DNA from: Aphelocoma coerulescens
Lineage: Eukaryota > Chordata > Aves > Passeriformes > Corvidae
Assembly (NCBI RefSeq): GCF_041296385.1
Contig: NC_091023.1
Location: 8,928,924 to 8,992,923 of the forward strand
Direction: 5' to 3'
DNA length: 64,000 bases
Shown piece after piece: positions 13,268 through 24,839 of this stretch (positions within the stretch are counted from its first letter, which is position 1; every line of letters begins with the position of its first letter). The notes beneath the pieces are model-generated. The model had not been told where the DNA came from, searched no databases, and saw only the letters and a list, made by a program, of their open reading frames with translations. Position numbers and translations under genes: made by a program.

Positions 13268-13427
13268 ACAACTAGAAGATGCTTAAAGGGAATGGGCACC
13301 AACGATGCCAAAGTCATGGATTCAATCCTGTATGGGCCATTCAGCCAGGAGCTGGACTTGATGATCCCTGTGGGTCCCTTCCAAATCAGGACATTCTGTA
13401 AAATCTGTAAAATTCTGTAAAATTCTT
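13268..13427 (+). mobile_element. tRNA-Ile-headed SINE with CR1 tail (TguSINE1-like)
   Basis: This is a non-autonomous retroposon, presumably copied in trans by CR1 LINE machinery. The head up to about 13339 resembles the 3' two thirds of a tRNA-Ile gene: a GCCAAAGTC stretch at 13307-13315, a B-box-like GGATTCAATCC at 13318-13328, and an acceptor-stem end GGGCCA at 13334-13339. The 5' part with the A box is degenerate, so the left end is approximate. From 13340 the sequence switches to the avian CR1 3' end (GAGCTGGACTTGATGATCC, then TGGGTCCCTTCCAA). It closes with about three diverged copies of an ATTCTGTAAA unit at 13391-13427, the short 3' repeats typical of CR1. Seen: both halves and their junction. 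Known: tRNA-Ile plus CR1 tail is the composition of the zebra finch family TguSINE1. Inferred: a passerine host. It is a diverged old copy and I saw no clear target-site duplication. Confidence 0.85.
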
Positions 13428-16195
13428 ACCATTCTGAGTACACGATTCATCCAAGACAAGAAAAATGGGACCTTGATGAAGTTCTGTTGCTGGAGAAGGC
13501 TACAGCATATCCTAGCACTGCTGGTACCTTGTTAGGCTGGTGGTAGGTCTGTATGGATCTGAAACAAGAGCCAGGGAAGCAGTTGGTCTCTACATACTCA
13601 GGGCAGGAGCAGACAAATTGAACACCTTGCAACATCACGTTCCTGATGCCCAGCATGTGAACATGGGCACATTTGAGTATCAGGTAAAGGAGAAGGTTAT
13701 CAAGGTTACTTTCTAGAGCTGAAGTTGGCAGATGTGCAGTTTTTACACAGCACAGCTTTACTAGCAGGATTGCATCCATTCAGCCCAGCAATTTAAGAAT
13801 CTTAGGAATCAAAGTTGTTAACTTGTGTAAACGTTGGGATACCTAAACAGGATTGAAACAGGCTTGGATTTGTTCGCCAGAACAAGATAAGGTATTTAAA
13901 CACACTGACATTAAGGATTCACACAAATTTAATGGGACCAGTTTTTAAGTGAATTGTGAAACTAGTTTGTTGTTTGAGGGTTTTCTTTGTGTATATAGTG
14001 TAAAATATAAATTTCTATACAATTCCTATACAAGCACTTCTATCCCTCCTGGCAAAAACCTGATTAACATGCCAGGACTGCCATGTTTCTACAAGTCCTT
14101 TTTGTATGGTCTGACTGCAGCTCTTAAGTATTTAGCCTGCTTTCACCTCACTCCTGCTTTGCTGCTCTCAGCTATTAATCCCCAAAGTAATAATCCCTGA
14201 CCTGAACTTGTTCCGATTTCTTTCTTGTTTTGCCTCAGGTTATTCACTTTCCACTGCTATACAACTTCTCATGGAATAATTTCCCCACCCAAATGTCTTC
14301 AGTAACACTGTCACACAATAATTTCAATAGAGAAGAAAAAAGTAAAAGTATCCTAAATTCACATTTACATTCCAAATAATAAAGAATATGATGTTTTCAG
14401 TACTCCAGAAAGCTGCCATTCAAGACACTGACCCAATTTCCTTTTCAAATGGACAAATTAGATTCCCTTTAATCCTCAGAAGACAGTATGGATCCAAAAT
14501 TTCCAGAATTTTGATAATAGCAGGCTTTTCCACAGAATGAGTTTGGTTTATTTATATTTTATATGTTTATTTTTAATGTCTACAAAGACTGTTGCAATTA
14601 AGACTCAGGAGATTCAGAACAGATGCCCAAAAACCTGCAAAGAATATCTGTGGGAAAAGGCCTTTACTTAAAAAAAATTCCTTATAGATATAGAAAATTT
14701 TTTTAAAAGAAAAGAAAAACCTTCTTTTGGCTGTTCTGTTTGAAAATCATTTAAAAAATTAAAATTCTGTCAAAAGCAAATAGTTTAGATTTATCAGTAT
14801 CTTATTCCATCAGTTGGTTCAATTAGAATCACACTGCTTCAGTGACTTCTATGAAAGTCAGTAATTCCATTTCCCCAATTATTCAAAGAGTCCATTTCAT
14901 TTTTGTCTTATTTAAATAACTACTTCAAACAGAAATTAAAAGCAAGAACCTAAGAACCCTCCCCCCAATCTATTACGTACTCAAAAGTAATCAAGTATTG
15001 TAAATGGACAAGCATATCATTGAGTCATGAAAACAGAAGTCCCCACTGTATGTGAAGAATCATGGAGAGAAAATAAAAGCTTCCAACTGTTGGCTATAAA
15101 AACAGGCAAAAAAAGCCTTCCAGAATCTACTAGTAAGGAAAGGAAATAGGCTATTGTCTCCTACTGTGTGGAGGGGCCTGGGGGGGTGGGGGAACAGCAC
15201 TGAAACAATTCTCAGGTCCTACTTTTTGTGTACAAAGCTAAGAAAATCTCAGAGGAAATTACTTCCAGAATCAGTGATAAGTGCTGAAATGTTTCCAGTG
15301 GAGAACAGGGTACAAATCCTTATTTTTCTTTTGTGGGTGAAGAGGTCACTAATGTGAGCCCAAACAGACCCTTCTCAAGCAGCAGAATGCTACAGAGAGA
15401 CACCAAGATCTCAGGAGTGGTGCTTGCCTTTCATGGTTAAATGAAAGTCACTCGTGGAAGCAAGCCTCTTGTTAGGTGCAGGCTCAGATCTCTCTGTGCA
15501 TAGCAACTACATTCAGTCTGCTGCATCCATCTACTGGGGAAGGATGAAAAAAAAAAAGTGAAGAGTTCTTTTCCCAGAAAAACATGAAATAGAAAGAAAA
15601 ACTATTTTTAAGGACCAATTTGTTGTTGCTGCTACAACTTGTGAAGCCACAGCCTCTGATCAACCTTGCCTACAACCTCCTGGTGGGAAACTGAGTATCA
15701 GTAATGGAGAGGTGAGAGTGGGAGAGCACCAAGATTAAAGAACTTCCTTTGCTGTCCAAAATGCTAGAAAACAAAACAACAAGACAAACTGTTCCAAATG
15801 CTTTCTTATTTGTTGCAAACATTTAGCTGTGTACTTAGCACACTTCTGCCTTACAAGAAATTCAGGAAAGCTTTGGGATTTGTGATGTTACACCCGGTCT
15901 GAGCAACACTGAAGGGAAGACTCTTTTCCTGTGCCTGAACAAGGAGGGAAGAAAGCATTCAGCACCCCACAGCTCCCTACAGAGCTCATCTTCACTGCAC
16001 AGCACAACAAACTCTTACTCCACAACTCCTCATCCCACTGGGGTACCTGAAAATGAGTTGAGCCTTTGATGGTGTTTCCTTCACATCTTAATCCAACAAA
16101 GCATGGGAAGCCAGCCATGCCCCCACCTGCTCTGCTCAGGCTGATATGGTTAAAGAAAAAGAGATGCTGAAGGCTAATTGAGGAGATAAAACCCA

Positions 16196-16230
16196 GGAAT
16201 ATATATACATATACGTATATATATGTATTT
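16196..16230. repeat. AT-rich near-palindromic microsatellite
   Basis: TA dinucleotides interrupted by ACATATACGTATATATATGT form a sequence that is nearly its own reverse complement around a central ACGT. It can extrude as a cruciform and is prone to length change. No adjacent gene feature. Confidence 0.75.
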
Positions 16231-17332
16231 TCTAATTCTTTGAGGTGCTTTTCAACTTGTATCAGAGCTGATACAGTGGGGCTGAATCAAAAAAATAGTC
16301 TCTTTGGGGGTGCAGTCCTCCTTGGAGACAGCGGCACAAATACTGAGAAAATAAATGATCCAGAGCTGATTAACTGAATAACCTGCAGCTTTTAACAGGA
16401 CCTTTAAAAGGTGCAACAGCGTTGCCTGGTCATCTTTAAATAGTTGCATCATCAATGTAGTTTGAACCACAGCAGCCCTGGCTGCTGACTCAGACTTCCT
16501 GGCTATGGTGGGAAGCAGAGGCAGATGTGGGAGCATCACAGTTCCATCTTTGCCCCATCCTTCACTGGGCACATCAGGTCTTTAGGATGCCCATTAGCAT
16601 CTCCTGCCTCTGCACTGAGCCAGAAATTTCCAACCCCTCAGCTCTTGAGGACAAATGGTATTTCTTTGTAACATTCCCTGTGGAGTCGGGAGCCTAAGAC
16701 AAGAACAGACAGGAACCACTGCCATCCTTCACAAGAACAGTTGGGCCCATTTCTCTTCTAGATATTGCTGCATTCCAAACAGGTCTTTCCAGGAAAATGC
16801 TGTTCCATTCCAGACCTTGAGTCTACTGTCGGTGGCACTTAATATAAACTTTGACTTATAAAAGTATAGCCAAAATCACAAACCCTTGAAATCATCTGAG
16901 AGACCAGTTCAAAACTAAAATGTGAGCAGAGGAACAGATCCCTTGCAGCTTACAAAGCTTCTGTATTTACCCAAGAGTCTTGGGAATAAAAAAAATGCCC
17001 TCTACACATTTGCTGTGCTATGGTCCCAAATAGTTGCCTCATCTCTAGCATTTCAAGAGAGGTGCCTTTTCTTTTCCCTTCCCTCACCACCCCATTGCCT
17101 CTTTCTTCTTCCTTGTAAAATCATCATCTGTACAACATCTTTCATCAGTTTTGCAGGAACAAAATATTACCAAAACCACAAAGAACAGGAAAAAAGTGAA
17201 CAAATTTCAAGACCTTCTATATGCAATATAGAACAAAATAAAGTAACTATGCCAAAATGCAAACTAAATCCCACTAGTTAATCACAACCAGGGAAGGTTT
17301 TCATGACATAATCAAAATAAAAGGATCAAATT

Positions 17333-17348
17333 AAAAAAAAAAAAAAAA
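17333..17348. repeat. 16-base poly(A) tract
   Basis: Homopolymer after an A-rich AATAAAAGG context. Possibly an old retroposon tail on the plus strand, but nothing upstream is recognisable. Confidence 0.9.
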
Positions 17349-18399
17349 TCATAACAAATGCAAAATTTGAAACAGAAATATCCAGAGAATTTAGAATTCA
17401 GTTCTGTAGTTCACTCATGCAGCCTGAATTTTTATTTACTTCACATTTTCTGGGAAACTTCAATGTTTACTTGACAGATATAGATACAGGTAGAATCAGA
17501 CCTAAGCCTTCCAGTTTGCTCTGACATTGCCCCCTTAACAAACATGACTCAACTGTGGATCCCTAAAACCTGAGCCCATAGAAGAGAGTTCTGGGCAGGA
17601 GTTCAAGTGGGCTGCCAGTCAATAGTGGTGGTTTTTTACTACAGGATCAATTATTCCACCATCATTCTTGGTGAACGCACAAGAACAGGTTTGGTGGGAA
17701 CTCCCAAATTTTTCAAAGTACTCCATTCCAGCACTGCAGATGCTACGCTGAAACCAACGTCATTGCTAGCAAATGGCACAAGTGCCAGAATAAAGTGCCG
17801 TTTGACAGATGGAAGTGCAGTTTTTGTTAAAAAGGCTCTTCATCTTACTATTTTAAAAGCAGACTTCTCTCTCCGTTACTCTTGTACGGCAAGCCAGTTA
17901 CATTTTATCTGAACAATTCATCTGGTTCTCAAGTCAGATTTATAGCGTAAACTTGCAGTAGCAATAAAAAATGTGAGGAAGATGTCACTCTCACAGTTTT
18001 CCTATAAAGCCAACACCTTAAACACCATACCAAACCAATGCTGGAGCCTCCTTCTGTGTAAGCAGTCCCAGTGAAAACAACTGAGTCAGAAATGTTCACG
18101 TTATGAACACAGCAGAGAACATATTAACTGTGATCTACACCATCAAGAAGGTCATACAAAATACAGCTTTAAGCTGCTTTATAACATACATGAAAATAAA
18201 AGGGGGGGGAAAAAAATCATTGTCAGAAAGCTGCACTTCAGTCTAACAGACTTTTTTTCCTTCTTTTTTTTTTTTTTAAGAAAACAGCTATAGCTGCTTT
18301 GTTCTTTTTATAACTCCTGTACTTATTTCCAACTGCTATAAAATAAGCCCAGTCTTCCACTAGTTTGCTTATTATGATTCTTTCACCTTTTCTTTTTAG

Positions 18400-18469
18400 T
18401 GCAGATTATTCAGAACATTTTAGCTTCAGGGAAGCTGTTCTCATCATCTTTCTTGCCATGCGGAACTAG
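18400..18469 (+). other. Candidate terminal exon, 22 codons
   Basis: The acceptor CTTTCACCTTTTCTTTTTAG ends at 18399. One base later a frame beginning ADYSEHFSFREAV runs 22 codons to TAG at 18467-18469. It is unassigned. The stretch that follows has slightly raised CpG and dense regulatory-type motifs, so it may instead be part of a conserved non-coding element. Confidence 0.1.
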
Positions 18470-18870
18470 CCGAAAAATATTAATGAAAGATTCACTAGGC
18501 CAAATTTTCTATAAGTATAAGCAACATCAATATTTCAATGTCTGAAAAATGTGGCTATTCTCTTGCCTTAAGTATGTTGTTAGAAATCATTGGACTTTAA
18601 TGGATTCAAAATTTCTTGCCAGATTCAGTACGTATCTTTCTTACGAAAATTCATAGGGGGAAAAGATATTTTTCTTTCTAAACAATATTTGGGGACTAAG
18701 AACCTGCTCATGTTTTACAATATACTGGTGGTAGTGTAGGTGGAAATATGACTGCTGATCTTTTCATCGTGGTCCTCGTAGACTGCTGGTTTCCCAGGCA
18801 GTTTCAGCTGTCACAGTTGCTTAGAGTCCACTGAGCTGTTTTTAGTTACTCATTCAAATATTCATAAGAA
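18400..18870. promoter_or_regulatory. Candidate conserved non-coding element
   Basis: The block is non-repetitive, has moderate GC and retains CpGs in short words (TGCGGAAC, AGTACGTATC, TCATCGTGGTCCTCGTAG). It also contains AATATTAATGAAAG and TCCCAGGCAGTTTCAG. These retained CpGs among decayed surroundings hint at selection or hypomethylation. Motif-based guess only. Confidence 0.18.
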
Positions 18871-19510
18871 CCGAGGGCTGCAGTTTGCTGTCTGGTAACA
18901 ACTTCATTTTCCGCTCACACTGAGCTCGTCCTTGTGGGCTGCCTTTTCCCACTCAGATTGGCTTTTCCACAGCCACGTGACCCTTGAAGGATAATGGAGC
19001 TTCCCTGGGAGCAGGCGAGAGAGGCATGTTCTACCTTTTATCTTTGCTTGGCTGCATGATGAAAATAATTGCAGAAGACAGTTATGGATTACCAAAGAGA
19101 CATGTGAAATGATCAAACCTGTATCAAGCATTGGTTTCTGCTACTGGAGAAAGCACATGCTTTAATTATTTACCTCGCAGGACAGCTCACACCTTAGGAT
19201 GGCCACATTTTTGTGCAAATATTTACTTAACAATATTGTACTTGAGCAGAGTAATGAAAATAGGTGTAATCTCATGTAACATCCCTGGGAAAGACCAATG
19301 GTCTGTGACATTTCTCTGCATGGGGGAAATCACTAGAGTGCAACATTTCTATTATTTCATTAAAACTCTTGCTAAATAACCCTTCAGGGCAGCACAGTTT
19401 TGCATGTTTAGGTAAAGGAAATAGCTGAAGAAAAGGAATCCACAACTGCTGCCAGTTAATAATAGTGTGTGGTAGGATTTCTCAGAGAAAATACTACTTA
19501 GCACACATGA

Positions 19511-19795
19511 AAACGCAGACACACTTCAATTAACGCAGTATTTACAGGAAGCTACACAACATCCTGCAGTTACGAGGGCGGCTTCCACCCCGTCGGGTAT
19601 TTCCAGAGCCAGGAGAAGGCACAAAAGAGGAAACCTAGGCACCACCCCTGGCTGTCTGCACATCATTGCTGCTGTCTCACCTCTGTCTTCTCACTGCTTT
19701 GTACCAGCAATTTTCCTGGAGGAGCCTGTGGGCAGCTCCCACATTATCACCCACACAGAAGAGGACGAGCTCCTTCCAGCTTCATCTCTCCATGA
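19511..19795 (+). other. ATG-less 94-codon open frame with local CpG cluster
   Basis: Between a TGA at 19508 and a TGA at 19793 the frame is open for 94 codons without any ATG. Its first half contains TSCSYEGGFHPVGYFQSQ and then a basic run (KAQKRKPRHH). Four CpGs fall in about 30 bases (19572-19600), rare outside the island. The minus strand has a good donor in the same block (GACAGAG|gtgaga at about 19685). It may be a GC-richer exon or a small regulatory patch. Unassigned. Confidence 0.12.
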
Positions 19796-22126
19796 AATTG
19801 CAGCCCAAATTATGGGCTTTCCAGAGAGAATTTTAAATTAATGTAACAGGTCAGCCTTTCCCTGGGTATCAGTTAAACAAGCTACAGAGGGGTTTTTTGT
19901 GCTTTATGGAAAAAGGTTTCATTTCTGTCAATACATCGTACTAGAAATACGGCATTTTAAAATGATCATCCACTTAATTACACTGTCATGACACTTTCTT
20001 TAAAGATTGTCTCCATCAAGGCTTCGATTGAAAGTGTTTATTTATACACTTACTGAACATAAGTACATAATAACATCAGACAGCAGGGAAGTCTTCTGGA
20101 TAAGCTACAATCTAAATCTTCCCTGTCTGTCCTGTTCCACTCCAGATTCAACAGGGAAAACAAAACAAACAAACCCTGTTGCAGGTTAAGCAAAAAAGAT
20201 TATGGTTTTGAAGCTAATGAATGATAAAACCACCTTTGAAAGAAAGCAGGGGGAGTGGGGGAAAAAAAAAGAGTCCAATAACACCATTTGTTTATATTAG
20301 AGAAACACCCACTACTGCAGACACTGTTAAGATACTGTCAGCGTTTCTATTATGATCCCATATTTCAAAGGCTTATAACCCGGCCATGAGAAGTCACTTT
20401 TAAAATTGAATCCAGAATATAGAGTGAGTTTAGCTACATTCAGTATATTATTGTCACCATGTGGACACCAAAAATAGGTAATAGAAATAAATAAAAGAAA
20501 AAACAGGTACAGCTAAATTAAAACCAGGTGTACTGAAGAGCTATCAATGCCAGAGGCATCTCAGGCCCAAGTCACTCAGGTAACCCCTTGTTCTGTTGTA
20601 TTTAAGACAAAAGAGTGGACAAAAAAGTACATTTTTTCTGGATTTTTGGTTTGTATTGTTTCTTTTTTGGTTGTTACTATAGCTTCCATTCAAGAACAAG
20701 AAAAAACCTAAATAAGAAAATCATGCAAGAGCATTATAAAATACATTAAAACCACAAACAAGGAATAAGCACCAAAATAATCTCTGCTTCTGCAGCACCT
20801 GCAAGACTTATTTGTTTCTTTGTGGAGACAGAAGGAGCAGAAGCTGTTTAGTCGAAGGAGGGGGCAGCGAGAGCCAACTTGCTGGATTTTGACCTTTGAT
20901 GAAATCCCTTCAGCCTGCTCTCCCAATCTATTTTTCCTTCAAGTTTTTTTCTTTGCAAGGCTTCTGAAGAGCAAAGGTTAATGAAGTAATCTGAGTGAAT
21001 GCTAACATATGCAACGTATGTACAGAAAAATGCACATCCCATTTTTAACATTTCTCTGGAAACAACTATGGCCTCTTATAGCTGCAATTTTGAAAGAATG
21101 CAATTATGGTATAGAATTTCAGCTACCTTTGGGCTGAGGCCTCTGGAGAGATGCAAAGAATTAGTGCATTGTTGTGTGATACATTTGTGAAATCATGTTC
21201 CCCTAACATTCTCCTCTAAAACTACAATGCAATTCCTCCCAGCTAAAAATTATGTCTGTCTTTACTTTTGTTTGTAAAAATGTCTCTTAACAGCCTAAAG
21301 GCTTATTTTCAGTTTCCAAAAATCAAAGACGCATGTCAGCTAAATTAGCAATAACTAATGCAGCTAAAGGACTGATCTGCTGATGACAAGAAGCACTCAC
21401 TGGGAATAAAGCACCAAAGGTGACAGATGTGGTGGTGCAGGTCTCCTGGAGAAGAGGGAATCTCACAGATGAGGGTTCTCCACCAAACTGGCTTGTGCAC
21501 ACTGGTCAGCTCTGCCAGCCTTTTCTAAGTTTTGGTGTGAGCAGAGATAAAATGTGAGGAAAGAGGTTGGACCAAAGCTGATTGAACAAGTCTAAATGAC
21601 AGGCAAATCTAACATGTAAAACTGCACCTCTCATCACCATCAGACCTGACTCCTGGAGTGTTAAAACCAATGACCTTTTGCTGTTTTCCTTCATGCAAAT
21701 ACCAGTGCACCCAGGCATTAAGTTCACTGGCAGAAAGGAAGTCCAGGTATTCCTCTCCTTGTGCAACTGGCTTGATGATTCTGCATCAGGAATATAGTTG
21801 TCCCAGAGAGCTCCAAGTCTAACATGGCTTAGGCTTATCTTATTGACAGCATCTTATGTGCAGGAACTCAGAGACCAGATATATTGCTCAGAATAGCCTA
21901 AACTTCAACCATGAAAGCTGGAAATCCACTTTACAACCAAATTGTTCCTAGTATCTGTTTTACTTCAGCTATGCTTCTGCTCAAGGTGTTTGTTTAAAAT
22001 ATATTTACAGCACTGATATTAATGATACCTAATGAAAGAAAAAGTCAATTACTATCATCAAGTCAGCTCCTTAATACCATTTTGAGGTCATTGGATTGCA
22101 AAGTAACTTCAGAAATTTTGCTTTAC

Positions 22127-22234
22127 CTGACAGGAAAGCCTGACTATTGCAGGCAGCTGGTCAACTGCTGAAGATACCTGATTACTACAGATACCATACA
22201 CATTCATAAAGCCCCAGAAGAACAAAATCAGCAC
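22127..22234 (-). other. Candidate 108-nt symmetric exon, 36 open codons
   Basis: On the minus strand an acceptor with tract TTTTCTTTTTCTTAGTTACTAG is followed by exactly 36 codons with no stop and then CTGTCAG|gtaaag. The length is a multiple of three. The first residues are hydrophobic (VLILFFWGFMNV) and could form part of a membrane segment; the end is more polar (DQLPAIVRLSCQ). It belongs to no family I recognise. No neighbouring exon in matching phase was found within a few kb. An open frame of this length between decoy splice sites is expected by chance a few times per window. Confidence 0.15.
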
Positions 22235-22729
22235 CTAGTAACTAAGAAAAAGAAAATTACATTTTCATCAAGCAGTATCACTGGTCACTAACACTGCCAT
22301 GCCTAAGCCTGCAAGAACTCAGGATAAAGACTGGGATTTGAGTGTGGCACAGATGCGGTACTTAGGTGCACACCAGGGCTTTGCAAGGCACATGAGTAAC
22401 GAGGTGAGCCTTCATTTTGCACCATTCCCTGCACATCAAGCCCGCAAATTTTCACCAAGTCTGTTCCCAGTTTCCCCAGACTATCAAGTGGTTGCAAGTT
22501 AGGTGCTGAAGTGAAGTGCGTAATTATTGACCCAGATACTGCCCACCAGTTTTAGCCAGATCCTGGTTTGGTCAGAGCTCCTCTTTACATTGAAAGAGGA
22601 AGGAAACTCTTACTTAAACCTGTTTAAGCCTGAAGATTTGTGGCTAAAGTCTGTTGTGGGTCTTCAACACTCTGGGAGTCCACAGGATCACTTGAAATTT
22701 CAGCTTTCTGAGCTGCAAGAGCTCAGAAA

Positions 22730-22753
22730 ATATATATATATACACACACACAC
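22730..22753. repeat. Compound (TA)n(CA)n microsatellite
   Basis: Six TA units (22731-22742) pass directly into five to six CA units (22743-22753). A typical vertebrate compound microsatellite. Confidence 0.95.
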
Positions 22754-23369
22754 GCTGAGACCCTCTGCCCAAAACACTACACCAGCAAGACTACATTGCT
22801 TTTTCTCCGCTTTTACCTTCTAGGCACTGCTATAGTCTGAGTACAGCCTGATTCATGCAGAACACAAAGCTTTTCCCTCCTTTAAGTCTTCCCATAGAGA
22901 TAAAAGAATTCCCCTTACACCAACTTTTCAGGATGTATCCTCAACACTTGCATGAGGTCTCACAAACTCTGAGCAGCCTAGTCAAACAACAAAATACTTC
23001 ATGTTTTACATAGTAAACCAGATTTCCCATGTTTTCAAAACAGTTACCTGTGATACACTTGATGTACTAATAAACAGCAAAGCCGTCTCCTTTCAATCCC
23101 CCACGTATGGCACAACATACACATTACATCAAAGTTTCTTCCTGCAGCATCTTCCTTCATTTCTAACAGAATTTACTAGCAGCAGCCTGCATTATTCTTT
23201 AATAATGGTTAAAAAAAAAAAAAGAAATTCAAAACTATGCACTGGAAGAATCCCTAAAAAATAACTATTTGTATGTAAATGCAAGAGTCTTGGAAATTTT
23301 CATTAATAAAAATATCTATGATGTTACATACGAAGGCCATAACCACTATGATGTCATTTCTTCGCTTAC

Positions 23370-23405
23370 CTTGGCAAAAATAAGAAGGGGTGGAAATTTA
23401 GCCAT
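23370..23405 (-). other. Candidate start exon (MAKFPPLLIFAK) with strong donor
   Basis: On the minus strand an ATG in a good Kozak setting (accATGG) opens a 12-codon frame, MAKFPPLLIFAK. It runs straight into a consensus donor, GCCAAG|gtaagc, at 23370/23369. The stretch lies about 0.8 kb downstream, for that strand, of the CpG island, where a second or first coding exon could be expected. The exon's upstream boundary is unclear: a weak AG with a poor pyrimidine tract lies near 23505. The residues start like a short hydrophobic leader but cannot be assigned to a family. Chance co-occurrence of an ATG and a donor remains the simplest alternative. Confidence 0.2.
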
Positions 23406-23689
23406 GGTAAACAAAAGAGCTTGGGTTGACTTTTTATCTTAAATGATAGGTATGTAGGTAGAATGATTATTAAAATTTTCTGGTTGGTAAGGATTACACT
23501 TCTGCAAGTTAATCACAATAGCTACATTTGCTTTTTCTTTACACTTGGTCCTGAACCACAACACTGAATCATGATAGTGTTGCCCAGCTTATTAAAAAAA
23601 AAAAAATAAAATAGCATAAGGCACAGTTGCAATATAAAGAATACTCCCAGGAATACTGCAAGGGTCAGAGTGCAACCCTCTTGTTTCCA

Positions 23690-23870
23690 TTTAGCAGCTG
23701 CAGCCTCGCTAAGAGCAGCACTGGCAGAGCACAGCCCCAGCCAACACGGCCCGTGCTGGGTGTGCCGAGCCCTGGCAGAACCGTGACAGACATCCCACGG
23801 CTGTGGGAAGGATGCACAGGGACCAAACCCGGCCTTGCACCTGGCAGTCCCTCAGGAGATGGGAATTACA
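23690..23870. other. GC-rich shoulder of the CpG island
   Basis: This stretch has about seven CpGs in 180 bases and is clearly richer in G+C than its flanks. It is separated from the island by an A/C-rich stretch (23930-24100) with repeated CCAAAAC/CACACC words. It may be an upstream or downstream part of the same regulatory region. The plus-strand open frame that crosses it has no recognisable protein features. Confidence 0.4.
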
Positions 23871-23883
23871 CCCATAAACTGTA

Positions 23884-23929
23884 TGTTAGATCCCAGTCTA
23901 ACAGTAATAAACTGTGTTAGATCCCAGTC
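23884..23929. repeat. Short direct repeat, 15-bp unit
   Basis: The 15-base word TGTTAGATCCCAGTC occurs at 23884-23898 and again at 23915-23929, a 31-base offset. This is a local tandem duplication beside the CpG island, and only two copies are visible. It has no obvious coding role. Confidence 0.8.
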
Positions 23930-24200
23930 CCTGCACACCCCGGCTGCACAGAGCACAGAGACACAACCGAGGACCACTTCCAGCCGACCCTGAAAATGAC
24001 CAAACAAAACCTAGCCAAAAACACTACCCAAACCCCACCCGCCAGCACACCCACATTCACAATAAACACAGAGGAACCCATGCTTGGGGAGAAAGCTGCC
24101 TGCGTAGAACAAGGCGTTTTCCAGCACCAACAGTAAATCCTAAACCCAGAGCGCCTGCCAGACATTTAATTTCTCCTCTTTTACAAGATTTTTCAAAACC

Positions 24201-24435
24201 ACGGGGTTTCGGCCGCTCAGCCCTATCCGCGGTGCTTCCCTGCTCCTTCTCACGTAGCCCTTATCCCCTCGCACAGGCTTCCCCGGGAGAGGCGGCCCGC
24301 GCTTCCCGGGAGCGGCGCGGCTGCCGGAGCCCGGCCCGACGCTGCCCCCTGCCCGCGCTCCGGAGCCGCGCAGCCCCGCCCGCCCGGCGCGACGCACCAG
24401 CAGCTCCCGAGGGGCTCTTCCCAGGCCTTCCGGGC
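24201..24435. promoter_or_regulatory. CpG island, candidate promoter / first exon
   Basis: About 32 CpG dinucleotides lie in 235 bases with GC content above 70%, in a window otherwise strongly depleted of CpG. A GC box (GGGCGGGGC on the minus strand) lies near 24377-24385, together with several CCCGGG and CGCG blocks. No TATA box is placed convincingly. In vertebrates such islands usually mark transcription start sites of constitutively or developmentally expressed genes. Direction is unresolved. No good donor follows on the plus strand for at least 1 kb. The minus strand has donors at 24626 (upstream of the island for that strand) and 23370 (downstream of it). Open frames of 80-180 codons that cross the island on both strands are expected from its lack of A/T-rich stop codons and are not evidence of protein. 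An orphan, gene-body or enhancer-associated island is possible. Confidence 0.75.
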
Positions 24436-24625
24436 ATCCTTTCCTTGATAAACACCTGAAGGGTTTCAGGCTTTTCCCCTAAACAAGGGAGGAATAGGAA
24501 GAGCAGCTCAAAAGCTCGCTCCTCCCCTTCTTCTCCCCTTACCCCCCATCTCTCTCCCCTGTACCTGTTCATTTAGAGACTGACTTTCAAAATTATGTGG
24601 GAAAAAAAACTTTAGAGAAGCTTAC

Positions 24626-24800
24626 CTCCCCACCATGCAACAATTCCAAATATTCCCAACCGCAGCCAGAAAGCATTGCTGCTGCTGCTGTGCACCCTGT
24701 CATGCCAAAAACATCTCCAAAATCCACATCAAGTGGCCTCTTCTCCCACTTCCCCATTAACAATTGCTAATGTCCTAAAAGATTTGATTAGAATACATTG
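24626..24800 (-). other. Candidate 5' exon end with consensus donor
   Basis: The minus strand reads GGTGGGGAG|gtaagc at 24626/24625, an excellent donor less than 200 bases from the CpG island. The preceding 60 bases (minus direction) include an ATG opening an 18-residue frame up to the donor, but the true 5' end cannot be set, so the upper coordinate is nominal. If real it would be a first or alternative first exon transcribed leftward. A four-copy CTG run (plus-strand reading) at about 24677-24691 lies inside it. Confidence 0.15.
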
Positions 24801-24839
24801 GATTTTATAGTACTTTGATTAAGACTTTTTTTTTTTTTT

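Larger units (their letters stand above)
13430..18399. other. Non-coding interval, no genes seen
   Basis: AT-rich with short A and T runs. Frames at 13447-13779 (minus, 110 codons) and 16252-16572 (minus, 106 codons) show no domains, repeats or start context. The latter ends next to the AT palindrome. I see nothing else that can be supported. Confidence 0.55.

Noticed and set aside
23914..24459. 181-codon plus-strand frame and overlapping minus frames through the CpG island
   Set aside because: High GC removes stop codons in all registers. The residues are P/A/R/S low-complexity without domains, so openness is explained by composition.
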